Assembly (NCBI GenBank): GCA_938075155.1 | Contig: CALJGL010000002.1 | Span: 48,797 to 112,796, forward strand | DNA length: 64,000 bases | Source of the DNA: UBA12191 sp009937185 | GTDB lineage: Bacteria; Planctomycetota; UBA8108; UBA1146 | Direction: 5' to 3' | In this document: positions 26,356 to 35,096 of the stretch, piece after piece | Layout of the letters: every line of letters starts with the position of its first letter | Position numbering within the stretch: position 1 is the stretch's first letter | The notes under the pieces: model-generated | The model's input: the letters and a program-made list of their open reading frames with translations, nothing else | Database searches by the model: none | Told to the model about the DNA's origin: nothing | Position numbers and translations under genes: made by a program

Positions 26356-28304
26356 TTTGAACCTTCTTCAGTTTTTGAAGTCACGATTTTCTTTTGTGCG
26401 ATTACGACCGCACCATCGACCAACTTCTTTGCGAGCTCTCTCGGTGTAAGGTTGTAGTCAAACCCTACATGCATCGTCTGGTGAATCAGATTCACAGGTA
26501 GCGACTGTGAAATAAATTGAGCCTCAACTGTGTAGGGACCTTCTCCCGTTAACTTTTCAGCAGCAACGAAGTAAGCTGCCGTTCTCTTACCCAGCGGCTC
26601 TATTCCTCGTCGGTGTTTTCTCATACCTTTAGGATGGCCGTAGATGTTATTGGGCCTAGACGCAGGTCGAATAAACGGAAGCGCTGATACTGAACTATTG
26701 ATCGTCAGTACCTGCTCTCTGTCGCCACCGCGAATATTCCTCGACATGAACTTCGACTGTAAATTGAAGAGCTGTTGATCGAGTTGAATCTCTCCGCTTC
26801 GAACATATAAGGAGAATGAATCCCTCAGATCGCCATTCGGATCCCTGTCGCCGGACTGAAATACGATATTTCCTGCTGAATCGGAAACATCAATCTGAAC
26901 AACGAATACACGTTCAGCATCGAATCCTGTCGGAAGGTTATGACCTTTTGTCAGATTCTTGACATCGATCTCAAAACTCAATCCGCTTGAGTCGTGATCT
27001 GTGATTCGAATATCTGAAAGACCAAATCCTCTTTTTAGAACTTCTACTCTCTGGGTCTTCGCCCACTCCAACAACTTTATCTGATCATTAATGATATCCC
27101 GAGCATCATACCTGTCGTCGATGGCTACCCAGCTCTCCGGAAATTCGAAATCATCCGGACAGTTATCTTCGAACTGATCTGTCCCCCATCCCGCTTCCAC
27201 ATCGAACAGGATCCACTCCGACAAATCTTTGAACTCATTTGCCTTTTTGTTGACTGGGAAAATACCTTCATGAATCAGTGAATAATCTGGGCCTGCAAAA
27301 AAGTGATTGGTCAGTTTCCGGGGAGCCGACTCTTTTCCTCCGACCACTGCTGCTGGACCCCACTCATAACCGGTAGGTATCCCCTGCTCTTTTCCCATAT
27401 GGCAATCATTGCAAGTAATACCCTCTTCGGCTGCCGGTGAGTTTCTGTACTCGGTCAACAACTCATGCACGCGTAATCCATTGGGCGCAAATACCTCATG
27501 ACAACTTCCGCAAAAAGCGGGGGTTGTCAATTCGAAGAAGGGCTCGATTTCCCCATGAATCGCGCGACCTACACTATCTCTGTCGGTATTCACTTTAAAT
27601 TGCTTCGTATCTGCCAAGACACGTGCGAGCTCTTCATTGCCCAAAGCACCCTTAACGGAATCAAAAATGTCACCCTGGTCGATACCAATACGCCCCGAAA
27701 CTTTTCGATAACCTGCACTCATTCTGTGGCATGTGACGCAGGTGATTCCTTCTCTTGAGGCGGGATGGCGATCAAGATTTGAAGCACTAAATGGTTCTCC
27801 AATATCGGATCCCACTGGTGCATGACAACGGAGGCAAAAATCTCCATTTGTGGTGCTCGTACCCACATTCATGGCGTTTTGCATCGACATCATCATAGGG
27901 CTCAACTGTGAATATGCGTGCTGAGATACAGACCATTCCTTGTACTGCTTAGGATGGCAAAGGGCGCATTCATCTGCTGAAGGGAAATTGGTCGAAGCAA
28001 ATATTTTTTCATGGGCTTCAGAAGCGGCATCTTTACTTTCAGGCTCAGCCACCTCTTCTCCGCCACCCTCCAACATGTCGTCACCCAACATGTCGTCACC
28101 CAGCATGTCATCTTCCAGCATGTCATCTTCCAATAGATCATCTGTAGCTGGAGGATCTTGCTGAACGATGGGATCTTGAGAGAGAGCTGCGACATGTTCT
28201 GGCACCCCTAGAACCAGCAATCCTACGACTGAGAAGCTCAATAACAATAAGCACAGTCGCATTCGAAGACTCTTCGAATATTCGATAACTCTTTTATTTT
28301 CCAT
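26352..28304 (-). CDS. Exported pentaheme c-type cytochrome with DDML repeats
   Basis: 650 residues, first gene of the electron-transfer operon. The N terminus has a signal sequence; the start may be ATG 28304 or ATG 28262, and the latter has GAAGAG before it and gives a tighter signal (MRLCLLLLSFSVVGLLVLGV). An acidic linker of five DDML/DDLL repeats follows, then five heme sites: CALCH, CLRCH, CVTCH, CGSCH and CNDCH, all before residue 320. The C-terminal half is beta-rich without hemes (GHNLPTGFDAERVFVVQIDV), typical of large planctomycete cytochromes related to cytochrome c554. It overlaps the barrel gene by 4 bases. It could be the outer, surface-facing element of the chain. Confidence 0.83.
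   Translation of the reverse strand: MENKRVIEYSKSLRMRLCLLLLSFSVVGLLVLGVPEHVAALSQDPIVQQDPPATDDLLEDDMLEDDMLGDDMLGDDMLEGGGEEVAEPESKDAASEAHEKIFASTNFPSADECALCHPKQYKEWSVSQHAYSQLSPMMMSMQNAMNVGTSTTNGDFCLRCHAPVGSDIGEPFSASNLDRHPASREGITCVTCHRMSAGYRKVSGRIGIDQGDIFDSVKGALGNEELARVLADTKQFKVNTDRDSVGRAIHGEIEPFFELTTPAFCGSCHEVFAPNGLRVHELLTEYRNSPAAEEGITCNDCHMGKEQGIPTGYEWGPAAVVGGKESAPRKLTNHFFAGPDYSLIHEGIFPVNKKANEFKDLSEWILFDVEAGWGTDQFEDNCPDDFEFPESWVAIDDRYDARDIINDQIKLLEWAKTQRVEVLKRGFGLSDIRITDHDSSGLSFEIDVKNLTKGHNLPTGFDAERVFVVQIDVSDSAGNIVFQSGDRDPNGDLRDSFSLYVRSGEIQLDQQLFNLQSKFMSRNIRGGDREQVLTINSSVSALPFIRPASRPNNIYGHPKGMRKHRRGIEPLGKRTAAYFVAAEKLTGEGPYTVEAQFISQSLPVNLIHQTMHVGFDYNLTPRELAKKLVDGAVVIAQKKIVTSKTEEGSK
28071..28145 (-). 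repeat. Five tandem 15-bp units encoding DDMLx
   Basis: Near the 5' end of the pentaheme cytochrome gene, a 15-bp unit (caacatgtcgtcacc and close variants) repeats five times and encodes EDDML, GDDML and EDDLL. The peptide motif is the same as in the decaheme protein, but the repeat period is 15 bp here and 21 bp there. Confidence 0.9.
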
Positions 28305-28583
28305 GGTACACGCACCCTTATTCTAGTTTTCGAAGATCTATTCCCATTTTTTCGCAGGCGACCCCGTCGAGTAGCAACCATTCGTCATGAGCGTCTGCCG
28401 AACCCGCACCGCCATTCATTCAATTTATTATGGCTGACAGATCCTGACACGAACATTCTTATTTGTGGTCAATTGGATAGCGTGTTCCGATAGCGACGAA
28501 TGCCCATTGATACCCTGTTGGGACTGTGACGGCTCAAAATAAGAATGAACCACGATCATCGCTCAAAGATCAGATTTTCAGGA
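28305..28583 (-). promoter_or_regulatory. Probable promoter region of the electron-transfer operon
   Basis: 279 bases between the stop of the oxidoreductase gene and the first cytochrome gene, with no coding sequence. It contains an inverted repeat with 10-11-bp arms (cattcttatt at 28454-28463 and aataagaatg at 28538-28547), widely spaced by 74 bases. This could be a pair of operator half-sites or a long hairpin closing the upstream oxidoreductase transcript. No clear -10/-35 pair was seen. Confidence 0.35.
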
Positions 28584-29957
28584 TTACAGATTCCAAGGTG
28601 ATCTCATTATCGGTTTCAATAATCGCTGAGCGGCGGCGTCCTCTGGGAACGTCTGCGATACGGGATCAAAATGAACCGTTCTTCCGGTCCTAATCGAGAT
28701 ATTTGCCAGATTTGCAAGGCTACAAGATCGATGCCCATTCGCTTCGTTGAGAGCAAACTTCTGACGCGTCTTCACAGACTCTTCAAAATCGGTGATCCCT
28801 GATTGGGGCGGATCCGGCAGCTCTTCAAGGCCATCAAAGAGCCCTTCAGGCTCTGTACGTCCACCTTTGAATACCTTCCCCGTGGATCCCTCGATATATG
28901 GCAACCCTTCTGGGCCCGGAGTTCCCCATTCTCTCGACTCCAAGATCACTTCAGTTCCATCAGCGTACTCAAATGTGACCTCACCCCAGGGTCCAGCACA
29001 GTCCGGATGCTGTGGCCATGGAGCCACAGAAGAAATCTTGGTCGGTGATGTTTCATCCTTGTCGAGCAGCCACTGAACAGGATCGAGGTAGTGTTGCCCC
29101 ATATCACTCAAACCGCCCCCATCGTAATCCCAGTATCCACGGAAGGAGCCGTGAACCCTGTGTTCGGTGTAGGGTTTATAGGGGGCAGGGCCCAGCCAGG
29201 CGTCGTAATCCAAGTGCGCCGGAGGAGTTTCAACTTTCGCAGTCGGATCTCCGATCCACCTCATCTTCCATGGGAATCCTGTATCAGGACTCACCCGAAC
29301 CTTGAGATTTTCTCCCAATCGTCCGGAAAGGACCAGCTTTTTGATCATGCGCGGAGAAACGCCCAGTCCGTAAAAGCCGCCCCTAAAACGGAACCATGTG
29401 TTGAGGCGAAACATGACGCCCGATTTTTCGACTTCTTCCTGCATGCGAATACCTTCGAAAATAGTTCGGCTCATCGGTTTCTCACACCAGATATCAAACC
29501 CGGCTCTCGCAGCCGCGATCGCCATCAATGCATGCCAATGTGGAGGCGTGCATATGTGAATTACATCGATGTCTTTGCGCTCTAAAACTTCACGCCAGTC
29601 GCTGTACCCCGTGCACCCCGGACCTGCAAGCTTGAGCCCGTTGGCCAAATGTTGGCTATCGACATCGCAGATCGCCAAAGTCGTCGGAACAGTACCTTCA
29701 AGATTGGGACGAATATGTGCAGGACTCCCGCTGATACCTCCCGAACCTAATATTCCGTGAGTCACCGTCTCACTCGGGGGAGTTCTTCCAGGGCCACCCA
29801 GAACATGGGCAGGAACGATATGAAACAATCCCAAAGCGGCAGCCTGTGCACCGCCTCGCAATAGGAGCTCCCTACGAGTAATGCTGGATTGATTTTCGGC
29901 TCCCTCATTTTCGGGCACCTCAGATGGCATTTGTTGATTTCCCCCCGGATGATTCAT
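28584..29957 (-). CDS. Tat-exported Gfo/Idh/MocA family oxidoreductase
   Basis: 457 residues. A twin-arginine signal near residue 28 (ITRRELLLRGGAQAAALGL) suggests export of the folded, cofactor-loaded enzyme. The NAD(P)-binding Rossmann region starts with HGILGSGGISGS. Family motifs HICTPPHWHALMAIAAARAG and CEKPMS (the catalytic-lysine block) follow. The C-terminal domain contains GGGLSDMGQHYLDPVQWLL. Planctomycetota have many such Tat-exported oxidoreductases acting on sugars. ATG 29957 overlaps the stop of the DUF4345 gene by one base (TAATG). Together with the epimerase gene upstream this forms a three-gene sugar-processing operon. Confidence 0.9.
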   Translation of the reverse strand: MNHPGGNQQMPSEVPENEGAENQSSITRRELLLRGGAQAAALGLFHIVPAHVLGGPGRTPPSETVTHGILGSGGISGSPAHIRPNLEGTVPTTLAICDVDSQHLANGLKLAGPGCTGYSDWREVLERKDIDVIHICTPPHWHALMAIAAARAGFDIWCEKPMSRTIFEGIRMQEEVEKSGVMFRLNTWFRFRGGFYGLGVSPRMIKKLVLSGRLGENLKVRVSPDTGFPWKMRWIGDPTAKVETPPAHLDYDAWLGPAPYKPYTEHRVHGSFRGYWDYDGGGLSDMGQHYLDPVQWLLDKDETSPTKISSVAPWPQHPDCAGPWGEVTFEYADGTEVILESREWGTPGPEGLPYIEGSTGKVFKGGRTEPEGLFDGLEELPDPPQSGITDFEESVKTRQKFALNEANGHRSCSLANLANISIRTGRTVHFDPVSQTFPEDAAAQRLLKPIMRSPWNL

Positions 29958-30409
29958 TAAGCCTCGTACTCTTCCTCATGCTCTTCTTCCAGATGATCAT
30001 CGCCTTCTTCCCTCAACTGCAACAAACGCTGGGCATGCACTCCCAGCATCCACGCCGTCGCCACCTCGATGGTTCCCGCCACAATCGTATAAGTGGCGAA
30101 ACCTTCAACGATGAGACTTGAGAAACGAGCCAGCGCCAATCCGAGGAAGATCCATGCCAGAGGCTGTAACCATTCGGCATACCGGGGGCTCCATAAGGCT
30201 CGCAGGGTCGTCAATCCAAGCATCAGGAACATTCCACCGAAGACCGCTCGAAACTCACCCGTTGTCGCAGGTAGTACTCCATCTAAGGAAGTGGAGAGGG
30301 ATCCCTGCCATTCCAACATCATTTCCATCACCTGCGGTGGATTGACAAGAGCCCACACACCAAAGCCCACATTGAAAACGGAAATGATGGTGAGAAATAA
30401 AACAATCAT
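29957..30409 (-). CDS. Small membrane protein, DUF4345-like
   Basis: 150 residues with four hydrophobic helices (IVLFLTIISVFNVGFGVWAL; FGGMFLMLGLTTLRALW; LAWIFLGLALARFSSLIV; IVAGTIEVATAWMLGV) and a very acidic C-terminal tail. The EFRAVFGGMFLMLG segment is characteristic of DUF4345 proteins, whose role is unknown. It lies 3 bases after the epimerase gene and overlaps the oxidoreductase gene by one base, so it is co-transcribed with sugar-related enzymes. Confidence 0.7.
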   Translation of the reverse strand: MIVLFLTIISVFNVGFGVWALVNPPQVMEMMLEWQGSLSTSLDGVLPATTGEFRAVFGGMFLMLGLTTLRALWSPRYAEWLQPLAWIFLGLALARFSSLIVEGFATYTIVAGTIEVATAWMLGVHAQRLLQLREEGDDHLEEEHEEEYEA

Positions 30410-30412
30410 GAT

Positions 30413-31609
30413 CTACTTTCTTTCCGATCCCGGACTGAACTGGTGCACCATTGTGTGGGTATAAAGATCACCCGGCTTGAGGATGACTTTGGGCCAGCCG
30501 GCCTGAGAATGTCGATGGATAGCATCGGGCCAAATCTGGCTCTCTAAACAGAATCCACCGTACTGGGGATAAACTGCGCCACTCTTTCCTGAAACATTAT
30601 CGAGGAAATTCCCGCTGTAAAACTGAAGCCCAGGTTGATCACTCCAGACCTCCATTTGGATGCCTGTATTCTTATCGCTCGCCGTAGCGGCAAGGCGTAA
30701 TTCGCCCTGCTCTCCATCGACGACAAAATTGTGATCGTAGCCTCCGGCATAAAAAGGTTCACCCGGCTTGGGAAGCTGATTGAGATCTGCTCCGATTTTT
30801 TTACCGCGAGTGAAATCGAGAGGAGTCCCCTTCACCGGCGAAACATCACCCGTAGGGATCAAATCTAGAGCGGGTGTATAGCGAGAACAATTGAGCATTA
30901 ACTCTTGATCCAAGACTGTGCCAGAGTCATGCCCCCCCAAGTTCCAGTAGGAATGATGGGCGAGATTGACGGGGGTTTCTTCGCTCGATTCTGCGGCCAT
31001 CTCAATACGGATTTGATCATCATTGGTCAGGATATACCGCACTGCGATACGAACTTCTCCCGGATATCCTTCTTCGCCAGATTCACTGACCAGCCTAAAT
31101 TCCACTCCGGTTCCGCCATCGACAACAATGGGCAGGGAATCCCAAATTCTCTTGTCGAAGCCTTTGTCTCCTCCATGGAGATGATGGTCACCGTTATTCG
31201 TTGCCAATGTAAATTGACGACCGCCCCAATCGAACTTTCCGAATGCGATACGGTTGGCGCAACGACCGACGATGCATCCGAAGTAAGGGCTACGTTCTAT
31301 GTAACCTTCAAGATCGTCAAACCCGAGAACGACATCGACGGGCTTACCATCCTTCTTTCCTGGGATAAGACACTCTGTCAAAGTTGCTCCGTAGTCGATC
31401 AGTCGAACCAGCATCTGGCCGTTGTCGAGAGTGTATCTCTGAACCGGTTCGCCTTCGATCTCACCCCAAGGCTCTACAATGATTCCTCCCACGACCGAAG
31501 GCCCTCCATCTTCATTATTCTTGATCCATTCTCCGCCCGTGCTGCAGCCGACAAGGCCGACGGTGGCAACGATCAAGATCGCATTCAAACTCCAGGTCAA
31601 AAATCTCAT
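30413..31609 (-). CDS. Aldose 1-epimerase (mutarotase), lipoprotein form
   Basis: 398 residues. ATG 31609 was selected: ggagag precedes it and it gives a lipoprotein signal with lipobox VGLVGC. The mature protein is a galactose mutarotase: RLIDYGATLTECLIPGKKDG near the start, DLEGYIERSPYFGCIVGRCA, the active-site NLAHHSYWNLGGH, and the C-terminal FCLESQIWPDAIHR with the catalytic Glu. It interconverts alpha and beta anomers of aldoses. The lipid anchor places it in the periplasm or outer membrane, unlike the cytoplasmic E. coli GalM. It heads the operon with the DUF4345 protein and a Tat-exported sugar oxidoreductase. Confidence 0.9.
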   Translation of the reverse strand: MRFLTWSLNAILIVATVGLVGCSTGGEWIKNNEDGGPSVVGGIIVEPWGEIEGEPVQRYTLDNGQMLVRLIDYGATLTECLIPGKKDGKPVDVVLGFDDLEGYIERSPYFGCIVGRCANRIAFGKFDWGGRQFTLATNNGDHHLHGGDKGFDKRIWDSLPIVVDGGTGVEFRLVSESGEEGYPGEVRIAVRYILTNDDQIRIEMAAESSEETPVNLAHHSYWNLGGHDSGTVLDQELMLNCSRYTPALDLIPTGDVSPVKGTPLDFTRGKKIGADLNQLPKPGEPFYAGGYDHNFVVDGEQGELRLAATASDKNTGIQMEVWSDQPGLQFYSGNFLDNVSGKSGAVYPQYGGFCLESQIWPDAIHRHSQAGWPKVILKPGDLYTHTMVHQFSPGSERK

Positions 31610-32039
31610 GTTGTCTCTCCTCTTTGATGACTGCCCCATGATGTGCATCGAAGAGCCGGGGTCCAGAAAAGAAAAAAAGAGCACTCTCCTGAGTCATGAA
31701 TAACAGGCCCCTAATTCAGGGAAAAGGCCTAATTCGGCCTCTAAGGGCGGAATTGTAGCATTATGATCCGATTTCACTAAATTCATGGGTTGAGAACCCA
31801 AAGCCGGGTTTGGTTGACCAAGTGAGGCCCTGTCGGTACGCTCCGTCATTGGTAGAGGTCAGTAGGACTCGTCACTGTCGATATGCATCCCTCCATTTGC
31901 GGGATTGCAGAGAGATTCAGAAGAATATTTTCTTTTCGAATCCACACACTCGTCAGGTCGGTCACACGACTGATCAACATTAAGTTTGCGTAAGTTCACT
32001 CCGGGGAAAAATCTCCGGCCCCAGAACAGGACCACGAGG
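31610..32039. other. Intergenic region between divergent epimerase and bL28 genes
   Basis: 430 bases with no convincing gene. It must contain the promoters of the minus-strand epimerase operon and of bL28. It shows a direct repeat of cctaattc (around 31710 and 31728) and short inverted repeats aggcc/ggcct (31725-31740) and gggtt..aaccc (31787-31800). These might form local hairpins. No known ribosomal-protein leader was recognised. Confidence 0.4.
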
Positions 32040-32315
32040 ATGTCACGGCGCTGTCAGATCACCGGAGCAAGAACTGCTTCAGGAAATCGTAAAAAGACCC
32101 GCGGTAAATCAAAGCGTTCCGGCCACGTCGGAATCAAGATCACGGGAGTGACGAAGCGACGCTTCAAGGTCAATCTGCAGAGCAAACGCATCTGGGTTCC
32201 CGAGTTGAACCGTTTTGTCCGGGTTCGCCTCAGCGCCCGTGCGCTCAAAACGATCAGCAAAAAGGGCGCTTACAGGACGCTTCTCGATGCTGGCGTGATT
32301 CAGCCACCCAAATAA
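32040..32315 (+). CDS. rpmB: 50S ribosomal protein bL28
   Basis: 91 residues, very basic. It begins MSRRCQITGARTASGN, the conserved bL28 N terminus, and continues KRSGHVGIKITGVTKRRFKV and IWVPELNRFVRVRLSARALK, all standard for the family. It binds 23S rRNA in the large subunit near the exit side. ATG 32040 is chosen over an in-frame upstream TTG, because the family always starts at this point. It is monocistronic: the next gene is convergent, with only eight bases between the stops. Confidence 0.95.
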   Translation: MSRRCQITGARTASGNRKKTRGKSKRSGHVGIKITGVTKRRFKVNLQSKRIWVPELNRFVRVRLSARALKTISKKGAYRTLLDAGVIQPPK

Positions 32316-32323
32316 GATCTTTC

Positions 32324-33919
32324 TTATCTCTCTGATTTCTTTTGCTCATCGTCTTCCAAGGCTTTGAGCTTCGTCTTCGTTTGCTTTTTCAAAGCATCGG
32401 GCCAGGGAATCATTTGGCCATTTCGGGAAGGCAATGAAGCGCCTATTTCTCGGAGATGTCGCCCGAGATCCGCGGACAGTTCTTCCATTTTTTCACTCTC
32501 ATCCGCAGCCCGATCATGTTTCTCCCCTATGTCTTTCCCGAGGTGATAGAGCACTCTTCGAGGCTCGGGATGATGATAGTAGATCAACTTCCAGGGCCCT
32601 TTACGGATAGAACTGAAGGGCTGGATTCCAGGACCGCGGGGACCCCAGAAGTGGGGCATATGCCAATATAGCGCCCTCTCGCGCCATTCCTTGGCTGGGA
32701 CCTGACCTGTCAATAACGGTACGAGGTCGACCCCTTCCACCTTTTCAAGATGTTCTTGAGGGCAAGCCGCACCCGCCACTTTCAACAGTGTGGGGAAATG
32801 ATCATGACTGATCACAGGGATCTCGCAGCGAGTTCCCGCTTCGATCATGCCAGGCCAACGAAAGACCAAAGGAATCCGGGTTCCACCTTCGAGAGCAGAT
32901 CCTTTACCGCTGGCCAGTGGATGATTTTGAACATGTGCTTTTCCAGCTCGACCATGAGCGGCCAATCCACCGTTATCACTAGTGAACACGATCAACGTTT
33001 CATCAAGAATTTCCAACTGCTCTAAAGATTCTAACAACACTCCCAAAGCATGATCGACCGACTCAATCATCGTGGCATAAGCCGCCTCGACTTTGGGCAG
33101 CCCTTCGTAATCATCCAGGTGTCGATCGTTGGCGATGATGGGGGTGTGCACTGCGTAAGGAGCAAAGTGCAAAAAGAAAGGACGATCATGATGACACGCA
33201 TTGTAGATCGCCGCTGCAGATTCCAGCGCCAAGGCCTCCGTCAGGTAGACCTCTTTGCCGTGATACTTTTCAAGGCCCGGAACATCCCAGACTCGTGCTC
33301 CAGGATTTTCAGGATCTTTGGCGTAGTTTCTACTTCCTCGATAATCGGAAGGTGCCCCTGAAGCGTGCCCCCCGATATTGACATCGAATCCCAAATTCTC
33401 CGGGTTGGAACCCTTTGTTCCGTGAGCCCCCAAATGCGCTTTTCCAGCGTGAATCGTGGTGTAGCCCTGTTCTCTCAAAAGCTGAGGAAGCGTCACATCC
33501 CCCGGCTGTAAGCCGTTCATGTTCCAGACAGGAGGCTGGGTCCCACCCCGTGCACCCCCCGTATCTTGGTCTTTTTTCAATATCCAATACGTGATGTCGT
33601 TGGCTTGTGGAGACCTTCCCGTCATCACGCTCGTGCGTGTCGGTGTGCACACGGGCGAAGATGCATATGCATCGGTAAAGACCATGCCTTCGCGGGCCAA
33701 TCTTTGCAGATGGGGAGTTCGATAACTGGGCTGAAACTCCGGCCCCTCGGAATGCAACCTTAAGGCGGTGTCCTGCCAACCCAAATCATCCACGAGGAAG
33801 AAGATGATATGCGGAGGTTTCTTTGCACCAGAATCCGCATCCGAATCCGCGACCTGATGACTGAATGCGGACACGGGATAAATCGCCAGTAGCAGCATGC
33901 ACATCATCACTCGCGACAT
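32324..33919 (-). CDS. Sulfatase (arylsulfatase A family, formylglycine type)
   Basis: 531 residues, exported (signal MSRVMMCMLLLAIYPVSAF). Metal-binding FLVDDLGWQD near residue 40. The formylglycine motif is CTPTRTSVMTG, so the catalytic Cys would be converted by a formylglycine-generating enzyme. FTSDNGG and the GSALEGGTRIPLVFRWPG block complete the alkaline-phosphatase-like fold. It hydrolyses sulfate esters, presumably of marine or algal polysaccharides; the exact substrate is unknown. The ATG at 33919 shares a base with the stop of the preceding gene (TGATG), and GGGAGAG lies before it, so the two genes form a unit. Confidence 0.93.
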   Translation of the reverse strand: MSRVMMCMLLLAIYPVSAFSHQVADSDADSGAKKPPHIIFFLVDDLGWQDTALRLHSEGPEFQPSYRTPHLQRLAREGMVFTDAYASSPVCTPTRTSVMTGRSPQANDITYWILKKDQDTGGARGGTQPPVWNMNGLQPGDVTLPQLLREQGYTTIHAGKAHLGAHGTKGSNPENLGFDVNIGGHASGAPSDYRGSRNYAKDPENPGARVWDVPGLEKYHGKEVYLTEALALESAAAIYNACHHDRPFFLHFAPYAVHTPIIANDRHLDDYEGLPKVEAAYATMIESVDHALGVLLESLEQLEILDETLIVFTSDNGGLAAHGRAGKAHVQNHPLASGKGSALEGGTRIPLVFRWPGMIEAGTRCEIPVISHDHFPTLLKVAGAACPQEHLEKVEGVDLVPLLTGQVPAKEWRERALYWHMPHFWGPRGPGIQPFSSIRKGPWKLIYYHHPEPRRVLYHLGKDIGEKHDRAADESEKMEELSADLGRHLREIGASLPSRNGQMIPWPDALKKQTKTKLKALEDDEQKKSER

Positions 33920-34824
33920 CACTTCTCTCCCTCAACTTTTTCGAGGACCTCTTCGGGCTTGTCCCGACTCTCTGCTCTCTTCAACCAATCCGGCCATTCC
34001 TGAGCAGCTCGCAACGCTTTCAAATCTCCATCAATACGCGCCATATCCAAATCAATCGTGGTGGAATTCAAACTGGTTTCGAGTGCCCCCAAACCCGCTT
34101 CTAAATTCCCCAACAGGGCGTAACAACACGCAAGGTTGTAGTGAATTGAAAACACTTCATCCAAGAGATTGGGACGCAGTTCCGGCCTGACTTTACTGGC
34201 GATGTCTTTGAGAAGTTCAATACGCTGAAGATGCGTTCCTACCGCTTCAAGGTACAATCCACTGCGATACTGGAGATCGCTCAAAAGTATCAGAGACGAC
34301 AGAATAGAGGGTAGAGTCGCCGTATTCGGAGTTTTTGCCGACTTCCTCTGAAGGGAACTGATCCAGCGATCGACACGCTTTCGCTCTCCCAAGCGGGCTA
34401 GCAGAAGTGTCAATTCTACCTCGACCCAACTCTCCATCAGAAGGTCATTTTTGAATGCGGCCTCGATCTGTCCTACGAGATCAACAGTCGCCACATCGAC
34501 CAACGCATTGGCCGCTTGGCGGCGACGCTCTTGCGCAGGATTTTCACGAAGTACCAGGTCTAACAATTTGGGAGCGACTCCAGGACCCAGATTTTTCAAG
34601 GCTCGATACTGACCTCGATAACGCACCTGTTTTTCTTCTCTCTCAACTCGTTCAAATTCTGCTTCAATAGCAGCGTCGAGCTCATCGTCGAGAATAGAAA
34701 AACTCGAGGAATTCACCCCGAGACATAGGGGCGATTCACCCGCCCACAATGCTCCTGAACTGATCACCAAAAGAAGGGTCAGCCATCGTTTCAGAAAACG
34801 CGGGGGGTATAAAAATTTTGTCAT
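33919..34824 (-). CDS. Exported helical-repeat (HEAT/TPR-like) protein
   Basis: 301 residues. Signal sequence with FLKRWLTLLLVISSGALWAG. The rest is helical: a HEAT-like part (APKLLDLVLRENPAQERRRQAANALVDVA) and a TPR-like end with NLACCYALLGNLEAGLGAL, followed by a typical planctomycete DLKALRAAQEWPDWL close. Such repeats bind proteins. It is translationally coupled to the sulfatase gene, so it may support that enzyme's localisation or regulation. No precise family is claimed. Confidence 0.7.
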   Translation of the reverse strand: MTKFLYPPRFLKRWLTLLLVISSGALWAGESPLCLGVNSSSFSILDDELDAAIEAEFERVEREEKQVRYRGQYRALKNLGPGVAPKLLDLVLRENPAQERRRQAANALVDVATVDLVGQIEAAFKNDLLMESWVEVELTLLLARLGERKRVDRWISSLQRKSAKTPNTATLPSILSSLILLSDLQYRSGLYLEAVGTHLQRIELLKDIASKVRPELRPNLLDEVFSIHYNLACCYALLGNLEAGLGALETSLNSTTIDLDMARIDGDLKALRAAQEWPDWLKRAESRDKPEEVLEKVEGEK

Positions 34825-35014
34825 GGGCCCATCTCACGCTCTAGAAGTGTTGGGGTCAAGTGCACCCACAGTCGCTGTAAACATCCTCACAGCAAGTCTC
34901 AGTGTGGACTTCACATAGGGAACGTGCATTGTCCCCTCTTCTCTCTGCCCAAGCCTCTTTGATAAGATAGAACGGCTTTTTGATCCATGCCTACCGATGT
35001 GCCTCGATAATGAC

Positions 35015-35059
35015 AAAAACCTGCCCTAGTGGCCTCATACGGGCAACTAGGGCAGGTTT
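35015..35059 (-). terminator. Terminator for the scpA-fmt-rsmB operon
   Basis: A 14-bp perfect inverted repeat (35017-35030 with 35046-35059, aaacctgccctagt) with a 15-base loop. Read on the minus strand it is followed by TTTTTGTCA, which makes it a terminator for rsmB. The T-rich arm on the other strand could allow weak use in both directions. Confidence 0.8.
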
Positions 35060-35096
35060 ATAAGCAGTCAGACGATGCGAAAACGGCCGAATTTGA

